A stretch of DNA of 6,726 bases, taken from positions 1 through 6,726 of the forward strand of contig BOBG01000107.1 in the NCBI GenBank assembly GCA_026002265.1, in the 5' to 3' direction. The first letter of the stretch is position 1; every line of letters begins with the position of its first letter. Of the stretch, positions 6,338 through 6,726 are shown piece after piece. The position numbers and the translations under genes were made by a program. The DNA comes from Spirochaetia bacterium. Its GTDB lineage: Bacteria; Spirochaetota; Spirochaetia; Treponematales; Breznakiellaceae. The notes below the pieces were generated by a model. That model was not told the origin of the DNA, did not search any database, and worked only from the letters and a program-made list of their open reading frames with translations.

Positions 6338-6370
6338 TGACTAATAAATTATCTTATTAGTCAATGAAGA
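6331..6370. repeat. 17-bp perfect inverted repeat with 6-nt centre
   Basis: TCTTCATTGACTAATAA (6331-6347) is the exact reverse complement of TTATTAGTCAATGAAGA (6354-6370), separated by ATTATC. A further 7-bp outer pair, TGTCAAG (6316-6322) and CTTGACA (6371-6377), flanks it, with 8 unpaired bases on the left only. There is no T-tract, so it is not a typical terminator. It lies between the BrnT remnant and the antitoxin gene and touches the -35 box of the latter. It may be an operator for the toxin-antitoxin gene or a recombination site, since AATAA-6-TTATT resembles the inner halves of dif. Confidence 0.75.
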
Positions 6371-6371
6371 C

Positions 6372-6400
6372 TTGACACTTTTAGACCTGTGTGCCATAGT
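6372..6400 (+). promoter_or_regulatory. Sigma70-type promoter of the antitoxin gene
   Basis: A perfect TTGACA (6372-6377) and CATAGT (6395-6400) are separated by 17 bases, about 40 bases before the ATG at 6440. The -35 box overlaps the outer arm of the inverted repeat, so a protein bound to the palindrome could block it. Confidence 0.65.
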
Positions 6401-6439
6401 ATTTGTATAGTATTTTATCAAAAATTAAAGAAGGTTTAA

Positions 6440-6726
6440 ATGGAATCAGTTGTGTTTCAGTCAATTATAGAAAATGATGTAATCATAATACCAAAACAAT
6501 ATCGTGGTTTATTTTCATCTCCAGTAATTGTAACGATCGCTAAAGACATACAAAATAAAGATGGACTTTCGCTTCAAGTATCAACAAGTGTTTTAGATGA
6601 AGAAAAAGACCTGTCTAAAAAACAAGCAGCATTTCAGAGACTTTTGACAATGATAGAAAGTTCTAAAAAATCTTTGCCTGCTGATTTTGATTACAAAGAA
6701 GATATGGTACAAACATCTGGACGAGA
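6440..6726 (+). CDS. Putative AbrB/VapB-like type II antitoxin (3' end outside window)
   Basis: The start ATG at 6440 follows AAGAAGG (6428-6434) by 5 bases, and 95 codons are visible before the window ends. The N-terminus, MESVVFQSIIENDVIIIPKQ then YRGLFSSPVIVTI (1-33), has the short beta-strand and 'IPKQYR' pattern of AbrB-like antitoxins that bind their own promoter. The linker (35-60) is polar. The C-terminal part visible, AFQRLLTMIESSKKSLPADF then DYKED (66-90), has the helix and LPxDFDYK element seen in antitoxins that pair with PIN-domain (VapC-like) toxins. A toxin gene is therefore expected just downstream, outside the window. Family naming is from pattern memory and moderately sure. 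The gene is AT-richer than its neighbours, which fits a mobile module. Confidence 0.6.
   Translation, partial: MESVVFQSIIENDVIIIPKQYRGLFSSPVIVTIAKDIQNKDGLSLQVSTSVLDEEKDLSKKQAAFQRLLTMIESSKKSLPADFDYKEDMVQTSGR

Noticed and set aside
6087..6344. Plus-strand 85-codon frame
   Set aside because: The protein is Cys/Ser/Phe-rich with no domain pattern, has no ribosome binding site and is antisense to the BrnT-like remnant.

Overview
The window looks like an accessory (defence or mobile-island type) segment of a bacterial chromosome. Protein style and moderate-to-low GC suggest a spirochaete, perhaps a Treponema-like gut organism. This rests on family resemblance of the small Xre-type proteins and is tentative. 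No rRNA, tRNA, CRISPR array, transposase or integrase gene was seen.

Region 1 (1-3219, + strand) holds two tandem dynamin-like large GTPases. The first is cut by the left edge of the window, at the start of its P-loop strand. The second starts directly at the stop codon of the first. They are clear paralogues over the GTPase domain. The first ends where the helical stalk of the second begins, so the operon pairs a G-domain-only partner with a full-length dynamin-like protein. Two adjacent dynamin-like genes are the hallmark of the Leo/Eleos-type systems, which include an anti-phage system.

Region 2 (3052-4705, - strand) holds a WYL-domain transcriptional regulator translationally coupled to an unrecognised, mostly helical 221-residue protein. 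The 3' end of the latter overlaps the 3' end of the large GTPase by 168 bp in antisense.

Region 3 (4706-4979) is a divergent regulatory region between the WYL gene and the first Xre gene. It carries three copies of a GTCATAC word, two of them in an extended inverted pair.

Region 4 (4980-5984, + strand) contains two small tandem Xre/Cro-like helix-turn-helix proteins of 124 and 134 residues. The second has a good sigma70-type promoter lying between the arms of an 11-bp perfect inverted repeat, which suggests autoregulation.

Region 5 (5985-6726) begins with about 210 bp without a gene. It then has a short minus-strand remnant that begins like a BrnT toxin, a 17-bp perfect inverted repeat with a 6-nt centre, a strong promoter and the 5' part of an AbrB/VapB-like antitoxin gene that runs off the right edge. 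The inverted repeat sits between the two toxin-antitoxin-related pieces. It has the arm-6-arm geometry of a Xer/dif-type site, although an operator is an equally good reading.

Together the window reads as a defence island: a two-gene dynamin system, a WYL regulator with an unknown partner, paired Xre regulators and toxin-antitoxin parts. The functional links between these modules are inference.
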